The notes under the pieces are model-generated. The model was given only the letters and a program-made list of their open reading frames with translations, searched no databases and was not told where the DNA came from. Below are positions 21,719 to 29,232 of a stretch of DNA of 29,321 nt, piece by piece. Source of the stretch: Enterocloster aldenensis (GTDB lineage: Bacteria > Bacillota > Clostridia > Lachnospirales > Lachnospiraceae). Every line of letters starts with the position of its first letter. The stretch's first letter is position 1. The stretch lies in contig NZ_QVEX01000030.1 in NCBI RefSeq assembly GCF_003434055.1, forward strand, positions 1 through 29,321, written 5' to 3'. The position numbers and the translations under genes are program-made.

Positions 21719-23236
21719 CTATGAGTGATTAGCTGCACGGGTGCCGTAATCGGCGCCGAACCAGATATCCACAATTTCCTTTTCCGGCGCAGGTGTTGCC
21801 ACAGATACAATGACCATTGCAAGAAGCGCCACGATTAGAGAGGGAATGATGGGGTTCATGTTAAATGCAAACACCGGGTTAAAGGTAGCCAGGAAGTAGT
21901 ATCCCACGCCGCCCACCATGGAGGCGATACATCCGTATTCATTGGCACGTTTCCACCATGTGCCCAGGAGCATGGGAATGAAAAACGCGGCCGCGCCTCC
22001 GGCAATTGCAAAGTTATTGATGACGCCGATCAGCGCAGGCGGTTTGATGGCAAATAAGGTCATGAGGACGATGAGTGCCGCCGTGGATATGGTGTTGACC
22101 TTCTGCAGCTCTTTGTCCGTGGCCTCCGGTTTGATGAGGGAGCCGTAAAGGTCCATGACAACACTGGCATTAACCGTAAGCATATTGACGGCCAGTGTGG
22201 AGTGGATGGCCGAGGTGACGCCTGCCACCACGATACCGGCAAATACAGGAGGCAGCACCATCAGGGCCGCGTACGGGATGATGGTATCGGAAGCGATATC
22301 AGGGAATACGGTCTTTCCAAGGGTTCCCAGGAATGGCATGATACAGCTCCAGAAACCGATGAACAGAATGGTCATGATGGTGGAGCGGTGCAGCGCCTTG
22401 CTGGACCCAATCTGGACCGCCCTGGATACATTGTTGGAGCCAACGGCGCCCGACATCCCGGTAAGGAACAGGTAGGACATCAGTCCGGTCAGGGAAAACT
22501 GTGCGGTTGGGGTAAGGATGGACGGGTCTGTCAGCGCCAGACTGCGGAACGCCTTCTCCACGGTGCCGTAATCACTGCGCACATAGGTAAACAGCCCCAC
22601 CATCAGGGCAACCGTGGTCACGGTCATGATAAAGCCCTGGAATACGGATACGATACTGGTCCCTTTGGCTCCGCCGAAGATTGTATAGACGACCAGTATG
22701 ATCCCGAACAGCACAAGGCCGATTTCGTAGCGCATGCCGGTCATGGTTGCCACCAGCTTTGCGCCGGATGTCATCTGCATGTACAGCATAAGGCCGGTGA
22801 ACACCACAATGGAGAGGGGGGTATACCATGCAATAAAACGATTATTATTAAAACGGTGCTTTAAGACCACGCCAAAGGAGACCGCATTAATCCTGCCGCA
22901 CACGATTTTCAGCTTTTTCTGCACAAGGCCCGCGCCGTACAGGTTCAGGAAAATGGTGCCGAACATACAGATACACCACATAAGCCCCCAGCTGTGGGCA
23001 AGGCCTGGGTTGGAGAGGAAGGTTCCGCCGGAAGCGCCGCCAGCCGCCAGCATCATGCCCACCAGAAGCCAGTTCATGTTGCCGCCGCCGGCATAGAAAT
23101 TTTTTCCAAAGCCGGAGCCGGAAGTATCCGTCTTTCTGGCCTGACGGGTGGACCAGATTCCCAGCAGTATGGTAATCAGGGAATAGGCAGCAAAGGTAAG
23201 CCCCACGATGATTCTTGTTCTGCTTGTAACTTCCAT
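21719..23236 (-). CDS. Sodium:solute symporter (SSS family, PanF-like)
   Basis: The 505-residue membrane protein has about 13 hydrophobic helices in the SSS order. It shows KNFYAGGGNMNWLLVGMML near residue 45, GGAKGTSIVSVFQGFIM near 197 (the family's GG.x..V..D/F.Q signature region) and SGAVGSNNVSRAVQ near 268. Its partner, a YhdT-like small protein encoded immediately upstream, points to the PanF (Na+/pantothenate) branch, whose members also carry other monocarboxylates. The start lies two bases after the YhdT stop codon (TAAGAATG). Behind two esterase genes it may import the acid released from an ester, or an unhydrolysed substrate. The exact cargo cannot be deduced. Confidence 0.88.
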   Translation of the reverse strand: MEVTSRTRIIVGLTFAAYSLITILLGIWSTRQARKTDTSGSGFGKNFYAGGGNMNWLLVGMMLAAGGASGGTFLSNPGLAHSWGLMWCICMFGTIFLNLYGAGLVQKKLKIVCGRINAVSFGVVLKHRFNNNRFIAWYTPLSIVVFTGLMLYMQMTSGAKLVATMTGMRYEIGLVLFGIILVVYTIFGGAKGTSIVSVFQGFIMTVTTVALMVGLFTYVRSDYGTVEKAFRSLALTDPSILTPTAQFSLTGLMSYLFLTGMSGAVGSNNVSRAVQIGSSKALHRSTIMTILFIGFWSCIMPFLGTLGKTVFPDIASDTIIPYAALMVLPPVFAGIVVAGVTSAIHSTLAVNMLTVNASVVMDLYGSLIKPEATDKELQKVNTISTAALIVLMTLFAIKPPALIGVINNFAIAGGAAAFFIPMLLGTWWKRANEYGCIASMVGGVGYYFLATFNPVFAFNMNPIIPSLIVALLAMVIVSVATPAPEKEIVDIWFGADYGTRAANHS

Positions 23237-23238
23237 TC

Positions 23239-23565
23239 TTATTTACCGTCCTTTCTGTGTGAACTGAACTCCGGGTCCCTGGGTTCCAGGGAAATGTCCT
23301 TGTACCAGAATAAAAGCATCAATATGGATATGATGATGGTCACTGCCTGCAGGATGCAGCAAAGTGCAAACCACATGGGCAGCCCGAACAGGTATGTATA
23401 GGAGGCAGGGTCCTGTTTACTGAAAAAAAAGGCAATGACCATGGTGATTCCTATATCGAACAGCCAGAGAAGCCCGGTTGCAATGGCTTCCTTTCCAAGG
23501 GTCTTAAAACGGGGATCAGGGACAAAATGACTGCTGTCAGTAATATGCGTATTTGTTTCCATCAT
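23239..23565 (-). CDS. YhdT-like (DUF997) small membrane protein
   Basis: The 108-residue protein has two hydrophobic segments and the family pattern DPRFKTLGKEA near residue 17, YTYLFGLPMWFALCCI in the middle and WYKDISLEP near the end. In many bacteria a YhdT-family protein is encoded directly before panF and is thought to be a small accessory subunit of the symporter. The arrangement is the same here, with a two-base gap to the symporter gene. AAAGGAG lies 8 bases before the ATG at 23565. The molecular role of the family is not established. Confidence 0.82.
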   Translation of the reverse strand: MMETNTHITDSSHFVPDPRFKTLGKEAIATGLLWLFDIGITMVIAFFFSKQDPASYTYLFGLPMWFALCCILQAVTIIISILMLLFWYKDISLEPRDPEFSSHRKDGK

Positions 23566-23567
23566 TG

Positions 23568-24440
23568 TTACCTCTCCTTTTTTTCATTGAGGCGTCCGGT
23601 CCAGCCAAGGGCCTGTGCCAGTGCGTTGTCAATATGATTCCATCCGGCATGGATATTATCCGGGAAACAGCAGTATCTGATTTGAAGATTTGTATCTGTA
23701 TGTTTTATGGAATTACGGTTTACAGCATTTGCAAAATTCCGGTTCATCTGCGCACAGGGTCCATTTTCCTGCCATGATTGGAACAGGGCCGGAAGCCTTT
23801 CAGAAGATGACCAGACCGCGGCCAGATCATTGGATCCTTTTGCCCGTAGGGAGCCGAAGACTGCCTTAAACTGTTCCTTTTGCGACGGGCTGTGGTCCAT
23901 GAGCCATTGCAGGTCCACATGGCCGTCAATGGAAAAGACGCAGCCCACCCGGTCAGGGTGCAGCGCTCCCAGCTTCAGCGCGCCGAATCCGCCCATCCCG
24001 ATTCCGCCGATGCACACGTCCTGGGGGGATGACGAAACAGGAAGCACGGCCTGGGCGTAATCCAGAAGTTCAGGGACAATATATGTTCCATAGCACATTT
24101 CCGTAAAATTCCCCGATGTTCCCGTTGCCGGGTTCAAGGGCGTAGGGGCATCGTCCCTTGCGGCATAATCCGTATAATAACTTAGGTATCCTTGGGGAAG
24201 CAGGATCAGCTGTCCGGACTGGTATGCCAGCCGTTCCAGCCCGGTCTGTCGGATCAGTCCGCCGGGAGAGCTGTGCATGTCATGGAGCAGGATCGTAACA
24301 GGGTAAGTTTCCTGAAAGGAGGTCAGGGTAAGCTCCGGCGAATCCTGGGACCGTATATGTTTTTTCTGGGGAATCAGGGCATAAAATTCCATGTTTGTAT
24401 TCACTGCCTCAGAAGTGTATGTAAATTTCAGCAATGCCAT
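23568..24440 (-). CDS. Esterase-like alpha/beta-hydrolase with missing nucleophile
   Basis: This 290-residue protein is a paralogue of the esterase encoded just before it: MALLKFTYTSEA... parallels MALVQGEFYSEA.... It keeps the fold markers HDMHSSPGG, YYTDY and the nucleophile elbow. The elbow reads GGIGMGGFGAL, so the catalytic Ser is Gly148 (codon GGG), and the region of the acid residue (QSWQENGPC) has lost the paired acids. H264 (NIHAGW) remains. It should not hydrolyse esters by the normal mechanism. It may bind substrate, regulate or heterodimerise with the active esterase. Its ATG directly abuts the TAA of the previous gene (TAAATG), so expression is coupled, and AAGGAGG lies 9 bases upstream. 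Reading-frame integrity argues against a random pseudogene. Confidence 0.82.
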   Translation of the reverse strand: MALLKFTYTSEAVNTNMEFYALIPQKKHIRSQDSPELTLTSFQETYPVTILLHDMHSSPGGLIRQTGLERLAYQSGQLILLPQGYLSYYTDYAARDDAPTPLNPATGTSGNFTEMCYGTYIVPELLDYAQAVLPVSSSPQDVCIGGIGMGGFGALKLGALHPDRVGCVFSIDGHVDLQWLMDHSPSQKEQFKAVFGSLRAKGSNDLAAVWSSSERLPALFQSWQENGPCAQMNRNFANAVNRNSIKHTDTNLQIRYCCFPDNIHAGWNHIDNALAQALGWTGRLNEKKER

Positions 24441-25244
24441 TTAACCCACCTCCTTTTCCATGCCTTGCTTTAACCAGTCCAGGAAAAGTCCCAGCCCCTG
24501 CCCGTGCACGCCCCAGCCGTGGGGACCGGGTATCTTGTGCCATGTATAGTCCAGATTCAGGGCGGCCAGGTGACGGTGGTATGCCTCATTGATTTCAATC
24601 AGATAATCATCCTCGCCCCAGCTCTGGAAGATTCTTGGCTTTTTATCAGCTGACGCAGACAATCTTCTGGTGACATCATAGAAGTCGTAACAGGTGTCCG
24701 TGATATCAGCGGCCGTTCCGAACATACGGCGGTGTTTCAGATTCATGAACGGGCGGGTTTGGATTGCCCAGCCAATATCCACCATGCCGCTCTGGCTTCC
24801 CACATGGCCGAAGGTTTCCGGGTGGTTGAGACCGGAAGCCAGAGCCCCAAAGCCTCCCATGGACAATCCGTAGATTGCCGTGTCCTCTCTTTGACCGGAC
24901 AATGGGAACAGGCTTCGTGAGATGGAAACCAGTTCCTTTGACACATAGGTCATATACTGATGTCCGTATTTATATTCTTCCTGATAATCGGTCCAGAAGC
25001 TGAAATTCCCGGACGGCATGACCACTGCCAGATTAGGAAAATGAATATGGACCAGCTGGACCAGCTCTGTCTGCAGAACCGTGTCCATATGGGTTCCCGT
25101 TGCCCCGTGCAGGATATACAGGGTGGGAAAATTCCGTCCCCCAGCCGCGGCTGTACAGGCAGCAGATGGTTCCGGTATCAGGGCGGTGATTTGGGTGTCC
25201 ATTCCCAATGCTTCAGAATAGAATTCCCCTTGAACAAGTGCCAT
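24441..25244 (-). CDS. Esterase (tributyrin esterase/EstA, esterase D-like)
   Basis: The 267-residue alpha/beta-hydrolase belongs to the putative esterase family with S-formylglutathione hydrolase, EstA and Fes-type enzymes. Seen are LYILHGATGT (oxyanion region, 42-51), YGLSMGGFGAL (125-135, nucleophile S128), SWGEDDYL (208-215, acid D212 or D213) and GPHGW (240-244, base H242). I start at ATG 25244, with GGAGG about 7 bases upstream; the TTG at 25256 lies before that site. No signal peptide is present, so it acts in the cytoplasm on short-chain acyl or acylated-sugar esters. It is the first gene of a four-gene unit with a paralogue, a YhdT-like protein and a symporter, behind an operator-rich promoter. 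Confidence 0.9.
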   Translation of the reverse strand: MALVQGEFYSEALGMDTQITALIPEPSAACTAAAGGRNFPTLYILHGATGTHMDTVLQTELVQLVHIHFPNLAVVMPSGNFSFWTDYQEEYKYGHQYMTYVSKELVSISRSLFPLSGQREDTAIYGLSMGGFGALASGLNHPETFGHVGSQSGMVDIGWAIQTRPFMNLKHRRMFGTAADITDTCYDFYDVTRRLSASADKKPRIFQSWGEDDYLIEINEAYHRHLAALNLDYTWHKIPGPHGWGVHGQGLGLFLDWLKQGMEKEVG

Positions 25245-25266
25245 AATAACCTCCAATATAGTATTA

Positions 25267-25323
25267 TTTCGTAAAACTAAATCTTAAATAACGTTATTTT
25301 TTATTAGTTTATCGTAAAACTAA
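25267..25323 (-). promoter_or_regulatory. Three phased LacI-type operators of the esterase operon
   Basis: Three CG-centred sites lie at 25270/25271, 25292/25293 and 25313/25314, spaced 22 and 21 bp, or two helical turns. The distal one (25304-25323, TTAGTTTATCGTAAAACTAA) is a nearly perfect 20-bp palindrome of the form TTAGTTTWWCGWWAAACTAA, and the middle one is a perfect 14-bp palindrome (AAATAACGTTATTT, 25286-25299). They overlap the -10 box and the start of transcription. The half-site CGWWAAACTAA is shared with the PFOR and carboxyltransferase promoters. Confidence 0.7.
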
Positions 25324-25350
25324 TATAAGGCAAAAAAAGAAAGATGTCAA
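25322..25350 (-). promoter_or_regulatory. Promoter of the esterase-symporter operon
   Basis: On the minus strand TTGACA (25345-25350) and TATATT (25322-25327) are 17 bp apart. The -10 box touches the 20-bp palindromic operator, so a bound LacI-type protein would block initiation. A leader of about 70 nt precedes the ATG at 25244. Confidence 0.8.
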
Positions 25351-25422
25351 TGGAAATGTGGAAAAGAGATAAAAATCCATAATAGTACCAAAAAAGAAGC
25401 ACACAATACAGTAATAATAACT

Positions 25423-25457
25423 AAAAAAGCGCCCGGATATCAGATGAGTCCGGGCGC
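25423..25457 (-). terminator. Terminator of LacI-type regulator 3
   Basis: On the minus strand GCGCCCGGA (25449-25457) pairs with TCCGGGCGC (25429-25437) and six T residues follow (25423-25428). The upstream arm lies inside the last codons of the regulator gene and the stop codon is in the loop, so the terminator begins within the coding sequence. Confidence 0.85.
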
Positions 25458-26477
25458 CTCCTGTATTTCTGAAAAGCTTTCACGTAAATGGATATCGATA
25501 TTGACCAGAACATGAACAGGCATATACTCCCTGTGGGATAGGGCATGAATCAGGATTTCGGCGGTAGCCCTGCACATCCGGGACACCGGCATGGTTATGG
25601 TGGAGATGGACGGAGACTGGTAGGCAAGGGTGTCGTTGGCCGTAAAACCAAAACAGAGCATTTTCATTTCTCCCGGAATACGGATTCCTTTCTGGCGCAG
25701 TACCACCAGTGCGCCCAGTGCCAGGTTGTCGGTCTCGCATACCAGGACCGGCGGCCTGTCATTCAGGGAACATAACTGTTCGGCTGCCAGGGCGCCGCCG
25801 TTTACATTATTCTCAATCTGTATGATCCAGTCTTTCCTGATTTGGATTCCAAGCTCCCTGCATCCCTCCAGAAATGCATTGAAACGCCCGGTCTGTCCGA
25901 TATGCCTTGCATCCGCCCGTATGACGGCGGCCTGTGGGCAGCCGGATTCATGGATCAGCCTGGCAACCGAACGCCCGGCCTGGGAATTGTCCACGCCTAC
26001 AGTGGAATATTTTTCGCAGTACCGGTCAATCAGGACCACCGGGACCATGGGCGTACAATCCTCCAGAAAAACAAGATCCGCTGCAGAGCAGCCGCTGATG
26101 ATTACTCCATTGTAAATGCCTTTTTGGAATCCTTCGGCAACTGCCTGCAGCCGGTCCTTCTCATAGGTCTGGATTACCAGCTCACAGTCAAAGGACAGGG
26201 CTGCAAATACCTGCTGTATTTCATATATAAAATCGCCGCAAAGCCGGATCCGGGAGTCCGCAGGCCAGTAAAGGGCAAAAATCGGGCGCTCTGCCCCGGA
26301 ACTTCTAAGCCTTCGGGCAGTGGTGTTGGGCTGGTAACCCAGTTCCTTCATGGCTTCCATGACCCGCGCCACGGTTTCCGGATGTATGTGGCGCTCCTTT
26401 GCTTTTCCGTTGAGGATTAGGGATACTGTGGTGGGGGTAACGCCTGCGGCATTGGCAACATCTTTTTGTGTGGGCAT
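25440..26477 (-). CDS. LacI-family transcriptional regulator (3)
   Basis: The 345-residue protein has the LacI layout: helix-turn-helix QKDVANAAGVTPTTVSLIL at residues 4-22, hinge TARRLRSSG, and effector domain with ALYWPADSR and CELVIQTYEKDR. The gene lies directly upstream of, and codirectional with, the esterase-symporter operon, separated by its own terminator and by three operator sites, so it is the most likely regulator of that operon. AAGGAG lies 9 bases before ATG 26477. Its recognition helix (PTTVSLIL) is identical to that of regulator 1, in line with the shared operator half-site at the two loci. The inducer is unknown; a hydroxycarboxylate or the esterase product is plausible. Confidence 0.93.
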   Translation of the reverse strand: MPTQKDVANAAGVTPTTVSLILNGKAKERHIHPETVARVMEAMKELGYQPNTTARRLRSSGAERPIFALYWPADSRIRLCGDFIYEIQQVFAALSFDCELVIQTYEKDRLQAVAEGFQKGIYNGVIISGCSAADLVFLEDCTPMVPVVLIDRYCEKYSTVGVDNSQAGRSVARLIHESGCPQAAVIRADARHIGQTGRFNAFLEGCRELGIQIRKDWIIQIENNVNGGALAAEQLCSLNDRPPVLVCETDNLALGALVVLRQKGIRIPGEMKMLCFGFTANDTLAYQSPSISTITMPVSRMCRATAEILIHALSHREYMPVHVLVNIDIHLRESFSEIQEAPGLI

Positions 26478-26510
26478 AAATCATTCTCCTTGAAGCTGTA
26501 TTCAGTTATT

Positions 26511-26539
26511 ATCATATAGTGAAGAGACATGAATGGCAA
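26511..26539 (-). promoter_or_regulatory. Promoter of LacI-type regulator 3
   Basis: On the minus strand TTGCCA (26534-26539) and TATGAT (26511-26516) are separated by 17 bp. The -10 hexamer matches those of the two other lacI-type genes in the window. The leader to ATG 26477 is short, about 25-30 nt. Confidence 0.6.
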
Positions 26540-26753
26540 GCGGTAATTATATTTAGATTGCATATATCACATGGCTGCCGGCTTGTATCATACACATAAA
26601 AACTGCATTTGCAGCTGTTTTTAGTGCAATTGTCAGGTGGATGCTTCCCAGGCTAATGTTATTGATTGTATTTAAAAGAAGTTGACAAAAATCCGGTCAA
26701 CCGGGTTATCTGCAAGTGTGACTACCAGCCGGTCCTTACGCCATCCTATAAAT
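26540..26753 (+). promoter_or_regulatory. Intergenic region upstream of feoAB with possible upstream promoter
   Basis: No gene is visible. A TTGACA (26682-26687) is followed after 17 bp by a weak GTTATC, and the spacer holds the inverted repeat CCGGT-CA-ACCGG (26693-26704). If active, this promoter would make a short transcript ending at the hairpin at 26754-26771. A second, imperfect hairpin (AAAACTGC...GCAGCTGTTTT) lies around 26599-26620. I recognise no riboswitch class. Confidence 0.35.
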
Positions 26754-26779
26754 AGTTTGTCGCAACAAACTCTTTTTGT
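26754..26779 (+). terminator. Small terminator-like hairpin directly before the feo promoter
   Basis: AGTTTGT (26754-26760) and ACAAACT (26765-26771) form a 7-bp stem with loop CGCA, followed by CTTTTTG. The T-run abuts the -35 hexamer of the feoA promoter. It may end transcripts entering from upstream, or serve as an attenuator. Confidence 0.6.
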
Positions 26780-26807
26780 TGACAATTTTTCCTATTAAGC
26801 ATACAAT
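26779..26807 (+). promoter_or_regulatory. feoAB promoter
   Basis: TTGACA (26779-26784) and TACAAT (26802-26807) are 17 bp apart, about 40 bp before the feoA start codon. Iron-dependent repression by a Fur- or DtxR-type protein would be expected, but I cannot identify a convincing box. Confidence 0.75.
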
Positions 26808-26848
26808 GAATATGGTTTTAAGGATTTTACAGGAGGATACGGGTCAGT

Positions 26849-27085
26849 ATGCAGAGGAAACTGAATGAGTGCGAAATCGGCGGCCGGTATGTGGTGGCAG
26901 GGGTACAGGTGGATGAGGGCATTACCAGGAGATTGGAGGCCCTTGGGGTCAATGAAGGTACTCCTGTGAATATATTGAATAAGAAGGGCAGCGGAAGCGT
27001 GATTATAAAGGTCAGGGGAACCAGGCTGGCTTTGGGACGCCGTCTGTCGGAGGGAATCACGGTCAGGGAGGAACATACAACATGA
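26849..27085 (+). CDS. feoA: FeoA-family ferrous iron transport accessory protein
   Basis: The 78-residue SH3-like protein has the FeoA pattern: an N-terminal CEIGGRYVVAGV segment, a central RRLEALGVNEGTPVNIL (27-43), and IIKVRGTRLALGRRLSEGI, which matches the usual V.xxGxxlALgr..A..I end. FeoA is a cytoplasmic partner of FeoB and probably modulates its GTPase or assembly. AGGAGG (26831-26836) precedes the ATG, and the stop overlaps the start of feoB (ATGA), so the two are translationally coupled. Confidence 0.92.
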   Translation: MQRKLNECEIGGRYVVAGVQVDEGITRRLEALGVNEGTPVNILNKKGSGSVIIKVRGTRLALGRRLSEGITVREEHTT

Positions 27086-29232
27086 ATGGGCAGGCCAGGG
27101 CAGCAGGAAAAGATTTATATGGAAGCATAACTCTGGGGACAGGGGGTGAATCCATGGATATGGAACCACATGCCGGTAAGCCGGGAGAAAGGAAACGCGG
27201 TTTGCCGGATCCGGCGCATAGGGACAGTAAGGAAAGCACACGCCCCATAACGGTTGGTTTTGTCGGGAATCCTAACTGCGGGAAGACCACTTTATTTAAC
27301 GCGTTCACGGGAGCCAAGCTGAAAGTGGCCAACTGGCCAGGCGTTACCGTGGAACGGGTGGAGGGGGAAACCAGCTATAAGGGCAGGCCGATTAAGGTAA
27401 TTGACCTTCCCGGTATTTACAGCCTTACCTCCTACACAATAGAAGAAAAGGTGACCAGGAAATGCATTGAAGACGGGGAAGTGGATGTCATCATCAATGT
27501 GGTGGATGCCTCCTCCCTTGAGCGGAACCTATATCTTACCATGCAGCTCATTGAACTGAAAAAACCGGTCATCCTGGCCCTTAACATGATGGATATCGTG
27601 GAAGAGAGGGGAATGGAGATAGACATGCACCGCCTGCCTGAAATGCTGGGGGAAATCCCGGTTGTTCCGGTGTCTGCCAGAAGGCGGACAGGGCTGGATG
27701 TGCTGATGCATGCAGTGGTGCATCATTATGAAGAGGGGCCCCAGGGCGTGGTGGTCCATTACAGTGAAGAGGTGGAGGGCAGGATTGCACGGATTGAAAC
27801 AGCCCTCAGGGAAAAATACGGCGATATGGATAACATGCGCTGGCATGCCATCAAGTTCCTGGAATTTGATGAGGTAGTCATAAGCGACCACCCGCTGGAT
27901 CATGTGGAACAGATCCTGCCACGGAATTATGAGAAACAGATTATCAATGAAAAATATGATTACATAGAGGAAGTAATTGAGGAATGCCTGTTTAATAAGA
28001 ATGAGAAGGCGGCTACCACGGACAGGGTGGACCAGTTCATGACCCATCCGGTCTGGGGAATCCCCATCTTCCTGGGAATCATGGCACTGGTATTTTTCCT
28101 CACATTTACGGTTGGTGATTTCCTGAAACAATATTTCCAGATGGGCCTGGATGTGATTTCGGGATCCGTGCTTGCCCTGCTCACCAATGTGCATGCGGCC
28201 CAGTGGCTTACATCCCTGATCCTGGACGGAATCATTGCCGGGGTGGGCGGGATCCTTACGTTCCTGCCCAATATCTTCATCCTGTTCCTGGCCCTTGCTT
28301 TTCTGGAGGACAGCGGCTATATGGCCAGGGTTGCGTATGTGATGAATGAGACCATGGGCATGGTTGGGTTATCCGGCAAGGCATTCCTGCCCATGCTTTT
28401 GGGGTTCGGATGTACGGTTCCGGCTGTAATGGCAACCCGGGCGCTGGAGAGTGTTAAGGACCGGCGCAGGACAATCCTCATAACTCCATTTATGTCCTGC
28501 TCTGCCAGGCTTCCGATTTACGTGTTGTTTGCAGAGATGTTTTTCCCGGACAAAGCCCTTCTTGTTGCATATTCGCTGTATATCATCGGACTCTGCATAG
28601 CCATCCTGGTGGCGTTCATCGCCCATATGCATGAGAAGCATGACAGCGCGCAGAATGCCCTCCTGATTGAACTGCCGGAGTATAAGACCCCAAACAGCAG
28701 GACCGTTGCCATCTATGTGTGGGACAAGGTAAAAGACTATCTGAGCAAAGCAGGAACCACCATATTCATTGCGTCAATCGTGCTGTGGTTTGTCCTGAAT
28801 CTGGGACCATCCGGTTTTGTATCAGATGTGTCGGACAGTTTTGCCGCAATCATCGGACACATCCTTGTGCCGGTGTTAAGACCGGCCGGACTGGGAATCT
28901 GGCAGGTGGCAGTAGCCCTCATTTCAGGCCTTTCAGCCAAGGAAGTGGTGGTGTCCAGCTTCAGCGTGCTTTATGGAATCAGCAACATCAATTCCGGGGC
29001 AGGTATGGCCGAACTTTCCTCCAGCATGTCCATGGCCGGGTTTGGCGGGGTAAATGCATATGCGCTCATGATTTTCTGCCTGCTGTATTCTCCGTGTATT
29101 GCAGCGGTAGCAACCATTAAAAAGGAAACCGGTTCCTGGAGATGGACAATCGGCATGGTGGTGTTCCAGCTGGCAGTTGCATGGCTGGCAGCCGTGGTGG
29201 TGTTCCAGATAGGAAGCCTGCTGTTTGGATAG
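27082..29232 (+). CDS. feoB: Ferrous iron transporter FeoB
   Basis: This 716-residue inner-membrane Fe2+ transporter has an N-terminal G-protein domain: G1 GNPNCGKTT (62-70), G2 around T89, G3 DLPGIYSL (108-115), G4 NMMD (168-171) and G5 VSARRRTG. A helical regulatory domain follows, then Gate regions, including GFGCTVPAVMATRAL and SGLSAKEVVVSSF, in about eight to nine membrane helices. Before the G domain lies an extra ~55-residue hydrophilic extension. If translation instead begins at ATG 27154 (with AGGGGGTG ahead), the extension shortens to ~31 residues. I keep ATG 27082 because it overlaps the feoA stop and GGGAGG lies about 11 bases upstream. The gene is complete, and no clear terminator follows within the window. 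Confidence 0.95.
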   Translation: MNGQARAAGKDLYGSITLGTGGESMDMEPHAGKPGERKRGLPDPAHRDSKESTRPITVGFVGNPNCGKTTLFNAFTGAKLKVANWPGVTVERVEGETSYKGRPIKVIDLPGIYSLTSYTIEEKVTRKCIEDGEVDVIINVVDASSLERNLYLTMQLIELKKPVILALNMMDIVEERGMEIDMHRLPEMLGEIPVVPVSARRRTGLDVLMHAVVHHYEEGPQGVVVHYSEEVEGRIARIETALREKYGDMDNMRWHAIKFLEFDEVVISDHPLDHVEQILPRNYEKQIINEKYDYIEEVIEECLFNKNEKAATTDRVDQFMTHPVWGIPIFLGIMALVFFLTFTVGDFLKQYFQMGLDVISGSVLALLTNVHAAQWLTSLILDGIIAGVGGILTFLPNIFILFLALAFLEDSGYMARVAYVMNETMGMVGLSGKAFLPMLLGFGCTVPAVMATRALESVKDRRRTILITPFMSCSARLPIYVLFAEMFFPDKALLVAYSLYIIGLCIAILVAFIAHMHEKHDSAQNALLIELPEYKTPNSRTVAIYVWDKVKDYLSKAGTTIFIASIVLWFVLNLGPSGFVSDVSDSFAAIIGHILVPVLRPAGLGIWQVAVALISGLSAKEVVVSSFSVLYGISNINSGAGMAELSSSMSMAGFGGVNAYALMIFCLLYSPCIAAVATIKKETGSWRWTIGMVVFQLAVAWLAAVVVFQIGSLLFG

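Noticed and set aside
26540..26848. A riboswitch in the feoAB leader
   Set aside because: I compared it by memory with NiCo, THF, ZTP, preQ1 and cobalamin classes and found no matching conserved core.
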